Virus record (IMG/VR): IMGVR_UViG_3300047476_000180
Location: 1-41,522 of that record
Length of the DNA: 41,522 nucleotides
Strand: one strand, 5' to 3'
Source of the DNA: a virus
Numbering within the stretch: position 1 is the stretch's first letter; the number at the start of each line of letters is the position of its first letter. The notes under the pieces are model-generated. The model saw nothing but the letters and a program-made list of their open reading frames with translations, was not told the DNA's origin and ran no database searches. Shown piece by piece: positions 18,042 to 25,734 of this stretch. Position numbers and translations under genes: made by a program.

Positions 18042-18691
18042 CAGATCACCTTGGTTCTAAGCTGCCCGCTGCGATAGGCGTCTTGACGTTGCTTGCCATC
18101 GCCAAGGTTCTTCAGGAGGGTCAGCGATTGCTGGTACTCCTTATCGTACATGGCAACGATGTCCTGCTCCTGCTTCATGTATCGAGCAGCCTCGACCATG
18201 ACCGCATTAAACAGCGCGGAGTCAAAGTTATCCCCAAGCCACGAAGTCCCCGCGTCCACAATACTCTGAGGATAGTAGAAGTAGTGAAGCTCGGCAGTCA
18301 ACGAGGCGCTCGGCGTCGGGCCAAGAATCAGGGATAGCTCATTAGGATCAGAGCTAGTCGGCCCAAAGATGGCGTAGTACTTGGGAGTCCCTGTGCTTGA
18401 CGGCGTAGGGTACGCTTCACGGATGAAATTCACATCCTTGTTCAGCAGGTAGGTATACGCGCCGAGCGCGTCAATGACGGCAAGGCTAAACACCGACAGG
18501 AAGTCAGTCGGCGCGGAAAGATACTTGTTACCCGAAGTCAGCGTGCCCGTGACGTTCTTGCGAAGAGCAGGCAGTTGAACGCTGTTGTAAATCTTCTGCT
18601 CTGCCAGCTTGGTAAGCTCGGCAAAAACAGTACTGGAGAACGTGTTCTCACAGTAATTTTCACAGGCGGTCTGAAGTTCGGCGTAATTCAT
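18041..18691 (-). CDS. Head-tail adaptor/connector-like protein (216 aa)
   Basis: The N-terminal helix (MNYAELQTACENYCENTF) with a following KLAEQKIYN helix, a central beta-like part, then FYYPQSIVDAGTSWL and a helical C-terminus (FNAVMVEAARYMKQEQDIVAMYDKEYQQSL) match my memory of the adaptor family that sits below the portal in short- and long-tailed phages. It would connect portal to tail in the virion. A second, P22 gp4-like protein at 21763-22476 shares the overall layout. Family placement is by pattern only. Confidence 0.75.
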   Translation of the reverse strand: MNYAELQTACENYCENTFSSTVFAELTKLAEQKIYNSVQLPALRKNVTGTLTSGNKYLSAPTDFLSVFSLAVIDALGAYTYLLNKDVNFIREAYPTPSSTGTPKYYAIFGPTSSDPNELSLILGPTPSASLTAELHYFYYPQSIVDAGTSWLGDNFDSALFNAVMVEAARYMKQEQDIVAMYDKEYQQSLTLLKNLGDGKQRQDAYRSGQLRTKVI

Positions 18692-18694
18692 AGC

Positions 18695-18895
18695 TTAAGC
18701 CATCGGACCCCGAGCCATCGTGCCCTTGGTGGCCGCACCGTTACCGCGAGTCTTGATACCCGAGGTTTTGGGAACAGGCGGCTGGTTGGCAGCGATATTA
18801 CCAACAACGAGGCACTTCTGGTCTTTCAGGGTTTCGACGTTGTTGCCGTCGTACCCGTTACCGACTTGCTGCTTGTAAGTCTTAGGTGTGCTCAT
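18695..18895 (-). CDS. Small basic protein (66 aa)
   Basis: A 66-residue Gly/Lys/Asn-rich protein (TYKQQVGNGYDGNNVETLKD...) ending in TRGNGAATKGTMARGPMA. It lies tightly between two other genes with 3-base spacing, which supports its being real. The low-complexity basic C-terminus suggests an unstructured tail binding nucleic acid or another virion protein. No family was recognised. Confidence 0.6.
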   Translation of the reverse strand: MSTPKTYKQQVGNGYDGNNVETLKDQKCLVVGNIAANQPPVPKTSGIKTRGNGAATKGTMARGPMA

Positions 18896-18898
18896 GAT

Positions 18899-19054
18899 TT
18901 AGCCCGTCTTCTGGTTCATAGCGCGGGAGAGGTTCTTGCCGAACTTCATCCGGTCATCCGTGGTCGGGCCACCCTTCTTGAAGGTCTTGGCCTTGCCGGG
19001 GTGCATCTTGGCTTCATGCTTGCCAACTGCTTGTTGGGGGGTCATCTTTGCCAT
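18899..19054 (-). CDS. Small basic KKGG protein (51 aa)
   Basis: The ATG at 19054 has a perfect AAGGAG ribosome site 5 bases upstream and opens a 51-residue frame ending at 18899. The protein is Lys-rich (MAKMTPQQAVGKHEAK...) with KTFKKGGPTTDDRMKFGKN in the middle. The FKKGG element echoes the KKGG and YAKGG elements of the basic protein cluster at 23798-26105. The upstream 62 bases (19055-19116) are non-coding. Function unknown. Confidence 0.65.
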   Translation of the reverse strand: MAKMTPQQAVGKHEAKMHPGKAKTFKKGGPTTDDRMKFGKNLSRAMNQKTG

Positions 19055-19116
19055 GTCAACTCCTTGGTGGGGTTACGCTACTGTAGCGGTTCTTCCTGCT
19101 GATGGGAAGGGGTGCG

Positions 19117-20043
19117 TTAGTTTACAGAAAGTACGTTTATGCCGATAGCCCCGGCATTTGGGCTCGTCTCAAAAATAACTCCAGCGTTTGTAAATGTTGT
19201 TGCAACAGCCCTACTTGCAGACAGCACGCCAGAAAGTCCCCCGAGGTATATATACTTCCCTGTGCCATTTAGCACAAACGCAAAAGACTGTGTTCCTACA
19301 CCAAAAGTGCCAATATTTAAAAACCCTGTAGTCCCAGAGTTATCAGTAATTGAGCACCGCCACATTCCTGTTGTGCGTATATATCCAATTTGGAAACTTG
19401 TGTAACTTCCGGCAGCGATATTGTTGATATCATTGGCGATATAAAAAACTGCTACCAAGTCAACACCGGTAACAGGAACAACAACTTCCGTTTCAACAAT
19501 AAAAGAATTTCCTGACAAACTCAACGACACCCCAGCGGACTTAAACAGCGTGTTAGTTGCTCGTAAATTACCTGTGCCGTCTAGTTGTAGCTGCGTTGTC
19601 CCGACCGTTGACCCTCTAGCGTTAACCCAACTTTGTCCGGTGTTGGCTACATGCCCACTAAGCGGGCCAGCCGGCCCGTCAAACGTATCAAGAAACAGAT
19701 AAGGTATCGGCACAGGCACCACCACAGTCACGTTCCCAACTTCCCCGCCAGCAGAGGTGTACTCGTTGGCGTCGAGGAAGTTGTAGACAGGGACAAGCTG
19801 CTCGCGGCTTTGTGGGTATTCTGCAAAGTCAGGGCGGGGATCACGCACAGCTTGCGGATCTGAGATAGGGTACATGCCCAGTTGCAACTGCGGATGATCT
19901 TCTTCCCAGCACTCCCGGCATACCTTGATCTCAACCTGCTTTGTCTTGAGGACAAGTTTCTTCAGGTCTTTCAGCTTCGTGCGGATACCGCAGCGGTCGC
20001 ATTCTGCAATCGCTCTGTTGCCAGCGGTAAAACGATTAGCCAT
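19117..20043 (-). CDS. Zinc-ribbon protein with beta-rich C-terminal module (308 aa)
   Basis: Residues 1-46 carry two CxxC pairs (Cys15/18 and Cys42/45) that should bind zinc. About 110 N-terminal residues, including HPQLQLGMYPISDPQA and EYTSAGGEVGNVTVV, are nearly the same as in the neighbouring 343-residue protein. The C-terminal ~190 residues are different: a beta-rich, lectin-like part starting DTFDGPAGPLSGHVANTGQSW. So this is one head domain joined to a swapped effector or binding module. A virion role (for example capsid-attached adhesin) is inferred from context. Confidence 0.8.
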   Translation of the reverse strand: MANRFTAGNRAIAECDRCGIRTKLKDLKKLVLKTKQVEIKVCRECWEEDHPQLQLGMYPISDPQAVRDPRPDFAEYPQSREQLVPVYNFLDANEYTSAGGEVGNVTVVVPVPIPYLFLDTFDGPAGPLSGHVANTGQSWVNARGSTVGTTQLQLDGTGNLRATNTLFKSAGVSLSLSGNSFIVETEVVVPVTGVDLVAVFYIANDINNIAAGSYTSFQIGYIRTTGMWRCSITDNSGTTGFLNIGTFGVGTQSFAFVLNGTGKYIYLGGLSGVLSASRAVATTFTNAGVIFETSPNAGAIGINVLSVN

Positions 20044-20049
20044 AGTGGG

Positions 20050-21081
20050 TTAAGAATTGGGGAACGCGGCGGTCGGCGGGGTGAAATTTGCAGTATAGCG
20101 AGCTATGCCTTTGGTGATGCGGAGGTCGTCTATGTATCTCTCCAAACCCTCCCCAGCCCGAACACTGACTACCGATGATACAGATGTGGTATCTGTAAAG
20201 GATGTTACTGGGAATGAAGATGGGTATGCCCCATTTCCTAACGACTGTAAAACACCATTAACAAACAAACGGCACACCCCGCTTTGTCTTGTAAAAGCAA
20301 TATGGTTCCAATTGCCAGCCGCGTCCGATTGCGAAATAGCGCATGACCACACTGTACTCACTGAACTTTTATTAACAGCAACTTGCAGTTTGTAATTAAA
20401 TCCAAAATCACCGTATCTAACTTGAAGATTAATGCTGCTTGAATATAAAATGTCTACAATGTATTGATATTGTCCAGTATACGCCGTAAACGCCCACGCT
20501 TCGATAGTAAAGTCACCAGTACCAAATTCAAAGTCACTTGAGCCGGGTGTTGACAAATAGCTGAAGCCGCTACTAAAGAAACTGCTACCCGTACCAAATT
20601 TAACAATACTAGTATTTACTTGCGCGCCCGAGTTGGCAGTAACAGTTTTTGGACTTGGCGAGTTATCCGTGAATGTCGTACTGCCATTGGTGCCATCCAT
20701 ATGAAGCAGAAGGCTGACGTAAGCATAGTACGGATCTGTTGGAACAGGGGGCGGCAATACCACAGTCACGTTCCCAACCTCACCGCCAGCAGAGGTGTAC
20801 TCGTTAACATCAAGAAAGTTGTACACCGGAACTAGCGCGGATCGGCTTTGTGCGTACCCAGAAAAGTCAGGTCTTGGCTGAAGAAGCGCCTGTGGATCGG
20901 CAACGGGGTACATGCCCAGTTGAAGCTGCGGTTGATCCGGCACCCAGCATGATGGACATGCCTTGATAGAAACCCGCTTGGTCTTGACAACAAGATTCTT
21001 GAGATCGCGCAGCTTGTACCTAAAACCGCATACATCACACGCAGCAATGGACTGTCTGCCAGCGGTGAAGCGATTAGCCAT
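20050..21081 (-). CDS. Zinc-ribbon protein with LamG-like lectin domain (343 aa)
   Basis: Residues 1-110 repeat the zinc-ribbon head of the neighbouring gene (Cys15/18, Cys42/45, then PQLQLGMYPVADPQA). Residues ~117-343 form a concanavalin A/LamG-like domain: LLLHMDGTNGSTTFTDNSP at the start, FTIEAWAF in the middle and RYIDDLRITKGIARYTANF at the end, all typical of this fold. The domain closely resembles that of the gene at 22486-23163. It overlaps the HNH endonuclease gene upstream by 8 bases. Likely a sugar-binding virion surface protein. Confidence 0.85.
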   Translation of the reverse strand: MANRFTAGRQSIAACDVCGFRYKLRDLKNLVVKTKRVSIKACPSCWVPDQPQLQLGMYPVADPQALLQPRPDFSGYAQSRSALVPVYNFLDVNEYTSAGGEVGNVTVVLPPPVPTDPYYAYVSLLLHMDGTNGSTTFTDNSPSPKTVTANSGAQVNTSIVKFGTGSSFFSSGFSYLSTPGSSDFEFGTGDFTIEAWAFTAYTGQYQYIVDILYSSSINLQVRYGDFGFNYKLQVAVNKSSVSTVWSCAISQSDAAGNWNHIAFTRQSGVCRLFVNGVLQSLGNGAYPSSFPVTSFTDTTSVSSVVSVRAGEGLERYIDDLRITKGIARYTANFTPPTAAFPNS

Positions 21082-21760
21082 TGCTTATCTCAAACTTGTT
21101 GTGCTTCTTAAGGTTATCTAACCAAGGCACAACTTGTAAATTTGTCGGAACGTGTAAGCCAGAAACCTTTTTACCGTTAAGCGGAAGTATATGATCTACG
21201 TGCCACTTAAAACCAAACATTTGAGTTCTAATAGCAGCAAGTTCATATGCCTGCTCAACCATCCATTTATCGTCTTCGGTCAACCACGGCGGGATGCGTT
21301 GTTGGCGTTTTTGGTGGTTTAAGGCTTTTGAGGCGGTATCTTTACCGGAGTTGGCCGCTATCCATTTTTTCCGCGCAGCAATCTTTTTTTGTTGGTTTGC
21401 TTCAGCGTATGCTTTATCTTTCTCTGCTACATGCTCTTTGTTAGCTTCTTTCCACGCTGCTTTTTGTGCGGCAATCTTAGCTGCATTTGCTTCTCTGTAC
21501 GCTTTATGGTATTCCGCAACACACTTTTTGCAATGCGGTCCATGCTTTGGGACGTACACAAATGTGATGTCAATGCTGCAATCAACACATGTACGTGGTG
21601 TAGGAGTTTTTGGCAAAAGAGCCGCAGCTTCTTTTTTGGCTTTTGCTTCTTGTTGTAACCGCTCTCTACGCCGCTTACCGCTCAGATAAAACTGGTCCTT
21701 GTGCGCCAAATAGTACGCACGTTTAGCAGCTTTTTCAGCGGTGGGATCTTTGTAAGGCAT
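21074..21760 (-). CDS. HNH homing endonuclease (228 aa)
   Basis: The C-terminus contains FGFKWHVDHILPLNGKKVSG and then HVPTNLQVVPWLDNLKKHNK, which together form a complete HNH nuclease core (His-Asp-His, Asn, and the late Asn/His). Residues 58-80 hold a four-cysteine zinc finger (Cys58, 61, 77, 80). The stretch between, with repeated EANxxKxAAxKxAW-type units, is a Lys/Ala-rich helical linker that probably contacts DNA. It lies between the head-closure gene and the zinc-ribbon/LamG gene and overlaps the latter's start by 8 bases. Free-standing mobile endonuclease. Confidence 0.92.
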   Translation of the reverse strand: MPYKDPTAEKAAKRAYYLAHKDQFYLSGKRRRERLQQEAKAKKEAAALLPKTPTPRTCVDCSIDITFVYVPKHGPHCKKCVAEYHKAYREANAAKIAAQKAAWKEANKEHVAEKDKAYAEANQQKKIAARKKWIAANSGKDTASKALNHQKRQQRIPPWLTEDDKWMVEQAYELAAIRTQMFGFKWHVDHILPLNGKKVSGLHVPTNLQVVPWLDNLKKHNKFEISNG

Positions 21761-21762
21761 GG

Positions 21763-22476
21763 TTAGTTGACAAACATCTGCCTTGGCACAAAACGTATAG
21801 CGGAACGATCTCTATCTTCAGAACTAGCAAAGTCCCAGTCAAAGTCGTACTGAGCCTTGAGGATGTCCAGTCGATCCATCGCACCGGGGATCTTGAGCGC
21901 AAGGTAGTAAGCCAGCCCAGACACCATCGCCGGGATGAACCGGAACGGAACGTCCATCGTATTGACACCGCTCCCAGCGTCCTGAATCCTGCGCAGCCGC
22001 CAGTATACGAAGGTGTAACTCTGCGATCCATCCGGCGTAGGCCAGACCGTGATGTTGGGCGTAGGGGCTTGACGGTTGATGTAAACCTGAATCGGCCTAG
22101 CCTGAGTCAGCTTGTTTGGGATGGACGAGTACGTAGAAACGCTGATCCGCGTGATGGTCAGGTCTGCCTGCGTTGAAACATTGCCTGCTCCCGTGCGGAT
22201 CACATGCTCCATCAGGTCTACCGTATCAGACGGAAGGTCGTAGGTGGCAGTGCCTTGTACCAGAGGAATGCTCCCCTGCTCAACGGTCCACATATTGATG
22301 CCACGGTTCGCCCAGTCTGCAAACAGCAGGTTCAGGCTGCGCCGCGCAGTCTTCATGTCGTAGCCCGTGCGAAGCTCGGCACCGCAGCGTTCAAAGGCTT
22401 CCTCGACCAGTTCAGACAGATCGAGGTTAAACGTCGTTGTCTGGGACGTATTTCCAGTATATGAGAGGACGGGCAT
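21763..22476 (-). CDS. P22 gp4-like head-closure (tail accessory) protein (237 aa)
   Basis: The N-terminal region LDLSELVEEAFERCGAELRT and KTARRSLNLLFADWANRGIN matches what I recall of the P22 gp4 family, which binds beneath the portal to stabilise packaged DNA. The rest fits too: PLVQGTATYDLPSDTVDLME, a central ITVWPTPD, and a C-terminal FIPAMVSGLAYYLALKIPG helix. Length is usual for the family. P22 gp4 also has cell-wall hydrolase activity; whether this one does cannot be read here. This is the best sign of a short-tailed particle. Confidence 0.85.
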   Translation of the reverse strand: MPVLSYTGNTSQTTTFNLDLSELVEEAFERCGAELRTGYDMKTARRSLNLLFADWANRGINMWTVEQGSIPLVQGTATYDLPSDTVDLMEHVIRTGAGNVSTQADLTITRISVSTYSSIPNKLTQARPIQVYINRQAPTPNITVWPTPDGSQSYTFVYWRLRRIQDAGSGVNTMDVPFRFIPAMVSGLAYYLALKIPGAMDRLDILKAQYDFDWDFASSEDRDRSAIRFVPRQMFVN

Positions 22477-22485
22477 GGCTAGTCC

Positions 22486-23163
22486 TTAATAATTAGGGTA
22501 AGGCGCTGTTGGCGGTGTGAAGCTGCTTGTATACCTAGCAACCCCCCTAGTAATACGGAGATCGTCCATGTAGCCGTTTAGATACCCAACATTGCCGTAA
22601 GGGCTACCGCCAATAGTGAAATCCGGGCCGTTGAAGTTAACGCCCAGCCCGCTATTGGATGTGTCGTACAACACGCCATCAAAGAACCGGTACCACGAGG
22701 AGGTGCCCCTAACAATGGCAACGTGGGTCCATGTATTTAGCGCAAACCCACCGTATTGCCCAAATATATTGAGAGCTGCCGTGCTGACTTGCGCACGAAC
22801 GGCAATATCAATGCCATCGCCCCCAGTACCACTTGATCTACTGTTAAACAAATACCCGGCATCGCTCGTCAGATACATCCAATATTCAACTGTGAGCAGT
22901 CCTGCACCAAGACCCCCAGAAACCGTTGCCGTAGCATAGTCTCCGCTACCGTCGCCAGCATAACTACCCGTGCCAAATTTAACAACGCTTGTATTAACTT
23001 GTGCGTTGCCGTTTGCCGTTAGCGTCTTGGGGCTTGGTGAGTTATCAGTAAACGTAGTGCTTCCGTTACTGCCATCCATGTGCAGCAACAGGATGACGCT
23101 GGAGTAGTAAGGGTCACCTCCCGAGCGACCGCTACCAAGCATCATCTGCTGAACCGCGCTCAT
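22486..23163 (-). CDS. LamG-like lectin/virion surface protein (225 aa)
   Basis: I start it at the ATG at 23163, whose ATGA overlaps the upstream stop; a longer frame from a TTG at 23190 lacks support. After a short N-terminus (MSAVQQMMLGSGRSGG), a LamG/concanavalin A-like domain fills the protein: LLLHMDGSNGSTTFTDNSP, YMYLTSD-type strands and YMDDLRITRGVARYTSSF. It is closely related to the C-terminal domain of the zinc-ribbon protein at 20050-21081 but lacks the zinc head. Probable carbohydrate-binding surface protein. Confidence 0.82.
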   Translation of the reverse strand: MSAVQQMMLGSGRSGGDPYYSSVILLLHMDGSNGSTTFTDNSPSPKTLTANGNAQVNTSVVKFGTGSYAGDGSGDYATATVSGGLGAGLLTVEYWMYLTSDAGYLFNSRSSGTGGDGIDIAVRAQVSTAALNIFGQYGGFALNTWTHVAIVRGTSSWYRFFDGVLYDTSNSGLGVNFNGPDFTIGGSPYGNVGYLNGYMDDLRITRGVARYTSSFTPPTAPYPNY

Positions 23164-23795
23164 GTCAGACCCGTACCGCTGATGAGCCAAGAGGTCGTGC
23201 CAATCTTGATCGCCGTGGCAACGCCGTTCTGCGCGAGCGTCCTGCTGCCCGTCGTAGTCGATCCAGCCAGCGTCATGGTGTCGCTGTTGATGGCGATGGT
23301 GATGCTGCTGGCGTTGGTGTTGACGAACGTAATGGCCGTCCCGAGCGGATAAGCCACGCTAGCGTTAGCTGCAATCGTGAAGGTGATCGAGCCGGTAGCG
23401 GTGTAAATGTGCTTCCCAGCATCCGACGCCACAGTCACGTAGCTGGTGCTTTGGCTGTTCTGAGGCACCATGCGGAACCCGACAGCGTTGGAGTCAAGAC
23501 CAGTGCCTTGAAGGTACGCAGCAGCAGTTGCGGTTTCCGATGCGTCAAAAAGCACTACGCCCGGAATGGTCTGCCCACTGTATCCAGTAGCAAAAACGGC
23601 GATGCTGTACGTGCCATTTGCAGCGTAGAACTGATACTCCCCATCTGAGTTGGTGATCGTCGGGTTAGGGGTCGTGGTAATGCCGTTGTCGCTGTACAGC
23701 GTAGCCAGCGCACTCAAGGAGTCATAGACGTAGACAAACGCCCCGCTGATGGCGTTGCCCGAGCGGTCTTGAACTACGTCAAACTTGCACTGCAT
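23160..23795 (-). CDS. Fibre-like protein with Ig/carboxypeptidase-regulatory-like head (211 aa)
   Basis: Residues 1-85 (CKFDVVQDRSGNAISGAFVY, then NSDGEYQFYAANGTYSIAVF) look like a beta-sandwich of the carboxypeptidase-regulatory or CNA-B type. The C-terminal half (SITFTIAANASVAYPLGTAI, then NGVATAIKIGTTSWLISGTG) is a small beta domain I associate with phage fibre tips. Its stop overlaps the start of the LamG gene (ATGA), so both are made together. Virion surface or fibre role inferred. Confidence 0.78.
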   Translation of the reverse strand: MQCKFDVVQDRSGNAISGAFVYVYDSLSALATLYSDNGITTTPNPTITNSDGEYQFYAANGTYSIAVFATGYSGQTIPGVVLFDASETATAAAYLQGTGLDSNAVGFRMVPQNSQSTSYVTVASDAGKHIYTATGSITFTIAANASVAYPLGTAITFVNTNASSITIAINSDTMTLAGSTTTGSRTLAQNGVATAIKIGTTSWLISGTGLT

Positions 23796-23797
23796 GG

Positions 23798-24046
23798 CTA
23801 CCTCTTTGCTGTTAGCGCAGAGCGCTTGAATGCCTTGGCTGTGGGAGCGCCAGCAGTACCGGGCTTACGCATCTTTTCACCTGAGCCCTGAGCAATCCGC
23901 TGACGCTTGGCGTTGATGTTTGCGTACAGCCCAATCGGCCCACCTTCAGCATACTCGGCAAAGTCGGTGCTGTCCCGTCGCGCCTTGGTTTTGGCGCTAG
24001 GCATCTTCGCGGGGTTGATACACCCCATACCTCGGGACGGACGCAT
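23798..24046 (-). CDS. Small basic YAEGG protein (82 aa)
   Basis: I place the start at the ATG at 24046 (MRPSRGMGCINPAKMPSAK), which shares bases with the preceding stop in TGATG and has AAGGTGG upstream; a GTG at 24061 is less likely. The protein is Lys/Arg-rich with DFAEYAEGGPIGLYANINAK in the middle and GEKMRKPGTAGAPTAKAFK at the end. I recall similar small proteins from other environmental phages, but no function is assigned. It is the last of the basic glycine-motif cluster. Confidence 0.75.
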   Translation of the reverse strand: MRPSRGMGCINPAKMPSAKTKARRDSTDFAEYAEGGPIGLYANINAKRQRIAQGSGEKMRKPGTAGAPTAKAFKRSALTAKR

Positions 24047-24459
24047 CACACCACCTTGCACTTAGTCTTGCCGCGTTGAGCGCAGCCGTCGATCCTGCCG
24101 CCCTTGGCGTAGCCCTTGGCGCAGCCGCCCTTTTTCAGCCCCATAGGACTTTCTCTTTGCGCCATCACCGGACGCGCAACGGGAAGACGCATACCCTGTG
24201 CCGCCAACCGAGATTGCATTTGAGCTCGCAGCTTGTCAGCATCGGCAGGATTAAATTGTGGACGGCTCATGCCAAGGCTTGACATGGTGCTATTCATCTT
24301 GGCAATTTCTTCCGGCGTAGCTGGGCGACCACCGCCCAAGTCTTTGATGAGTTGAGAAAGTCCTGCCCCACCAGCGGGAGTCATGGACGGGCTCATCATG
24401 CGACTAGGGCCAGCGCGGCCCACAGGCATACCGCCCATGGCAAATTTCTTCGGCTTCAT
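24046..24459 (-). CDS. Basic protein with C-terminal YAKGG-RGKTK tag (137 aa)
   Basis: The protein starts MKPKKFAMGGMPVGRAGPSR. A helical, Gln/Met-rich middle (about residues 60-100) is followed by the C-terminal tail KKGGCAKGYAKGG, then GCAQRGKTKCKVV. The tail is shared in form with three neighbouring genes that otherwise differ in sequence and length. The ATG overlaps the upstream stop in ATGA. The tail has several Cys and Lys residues. Function unknown; a small virion or assembly protein is inferred. Confidence 0.78.
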   Translation of the reverse strand: MKPKKFAMGGMPVGRAGPSRMMSPSMTPAGGAGLSQLIKDLGGGRPATPEEIAKMNSTMSSLGMSRPQFNPADADKLRAQMQSRLAAQGMRLPVARPVMAQRESPMGLKKGGCAKGYAKGGRIDGCAQRGKTKCKVV

Positions 24460-25391
24460 ACAAACCTGCCCTTCGTCTTACCGCGCGACTCGCAGCCACC
24501 GCCACGGACAGAGCCACCCTTGGCGTAAGCCTTGACATTGCCGCCCTTCTTGAACCCGGCTTCCATGTCGGAAGAGCGCATCTCATCGTACCTACGCTCT
24601 GCTTCTTCTCGCTTCGCGGCAAGTCGCGCACGGTCAGCCGCGCCGCGAGCAGTAGACTCCTTAAGCTCTTGTGCCCGCCTAGCCATATCTTCAATCATCT
24701 CCCTCGGCCTTGCAGCAGCGCGAGTTGCAGCTTGGGTAGCGGCCTCGTCGGCTAGCTTCGACGCTTTAGCAGCTTGGTACATCTTGCCGAGCTTCTGCGC
24801 CCCCGCAATCCCTGCGCCAATACCCGCACCGATACCAAGCGGAGGGAGCGTCTTTTCAGCTAGTTCCTTAGCGCCACGGCCAAAACGCTCAAGCCTAGAC
24901 TCTTCGCGGGCGGGCGTATTTTGCCCCATCGGCTTAGGAACTTCGCTCGCTCTGGATTCCGCAACAGTGTCCTTAAAAGACCCAGCCGCAGCGCCCCGAC
25001 CGCTCGGAGCCACATTGTCACGCGGGCGACCGCTAGGACCGGGAGGGCTAGACTTGGAAACAGCCTTGGGTGCAGAACGCTTAACAGGAGGAGCTTCATC
25101 CTCTTCACCGGCAAGACGGCGCATGATCGCTGCGCGAGCCCGCATCCGGGTATCGTCATCAATATTCTTGTTCTCACCTTCGGTGACGCCACCTTCGGCG
25201 TACTTCTTCACTTTGCCGCCGCAAGCCTTCTTGGCCGGAGGTTTCGCGGGAGCCGAAGCTGCTTCTTTAGGGGCGGGGGCAGTATTGGTGAGCGAACGCT
25301 CATACGCCTTCCCCATATTTACCGCCGCCGCGTCCTTGCGGGCGTTCTCAATTGCTAGTTGTTCGCGCCGGGTACGTTCGGTGTCAGCCAT
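24456..25391 (-). CDS. Lys/Ala-rich protein with C-terminal YAKGG-RGKTK tag (311 aa)
   Basis: A charged helical N-terminus is followed by KKACGGKVKKYAEGGVTEG near residue 60, a long Pro/Ser/Arg-rich disordered part, and one hydrophobic Gly-rich segment (LPPLGIGAGIGAGIAGA, about residues 185-200) that might enter a membrane. A coiled-coil stretch rich in Arg, Glu and Ala follows. The tail is KKGGNVKAYAKGGSV, then GCESRGKTKGRFV. It is the largest member of the tag cluster. Function not recognised; a DNA-ejected internal virion protein is one possibility. Confidence 0.75.
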   Translation of the reverse strand: MADTERTRREQLAIENARKDAAAVNMGKAYERSLTNTAPAPKEAASAPAKPPAKKACGGKVKKYAEGGVTEGENKNIDDDTRMRARAAIMRRLAGEEDEAPPVKRSAPKAVSKSSPPGPSGRPRDNVAPSGRGAAAGSFKDTVAESRASEVPKPMGQNTPAREESRLERFGRGAKELAEKTLPPLGIGAGIGAGIAGAQKLGKMYQAAKASKLADEAATQAATRAAARPREMIEDMARRAQELKESTARGAADRARLAAKREEAERRYDEMRSSDMEAGFKKGGNVKAYAKGGSVRGGGCESRGKTKGRFV

Positions 25392-25401
25392 TTCCTGCTC
25401 C

Positions 25402-25734
25402 TTACTTGCAGCTTCCGCCGCCCATCATCTTGACGATCTTGCCCTTGGTCTTGCCGCGAAGCTCGACACCGCCGCCCTTGGCGTAGCCTTTGGCTTCCTT
25501 CATTTCATGCTGGATCATGGACTTGGGAGCGCCTTTCTTCTTCATGAAAGCCACTTCCTTCTTCATCATTTCCTTGGATTCTTTCATATCACCACCTTTT
25601 GCAAATTTACGGCCCTTATCGGCCTCAGTGAAGTCGCGTCCAACGGACTGCGGAATTCCCGCCTTCTTTGCAAAGGAGGGGTTATGGGCAACAGCCGCCA
25701 TCAGGCGATGTTGTTTAGAAGAGGTAGAAGGCAT
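25402..25734 (-). CDS. Small DUF3008-like protein with YAKGG-RGKTK tag (110 aa)
   Basis: The N-terminus SKQHRLMAAVAHNPSFAKKA and following GIPQSVGRDF resemble the small DUF3008-type proteins found in phages and bacteria; this is from memory. FAKGGDMKESK, a Lys/Met-rich helix, then KGYAKGGGVELRGKTKGKIV follow, and unusually there are 11 more residues after the tag. The ATG shares a base with the upstream stop (TAATG). Role unknown; basic and probably bound to nucleic acid or other virion proteins. Confidence 0.8.
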   Translation of the reverse strand: MPSTSSKQHRLMAAVAHNPSFAKKAGIPQSVGRDFTEADKGRKFAKGGDMKESKEMMKKEVAFMKKKGAPKSMIQHEMKEAKGYAKGGGVELRGKTKGKIVKMMGGGSCK

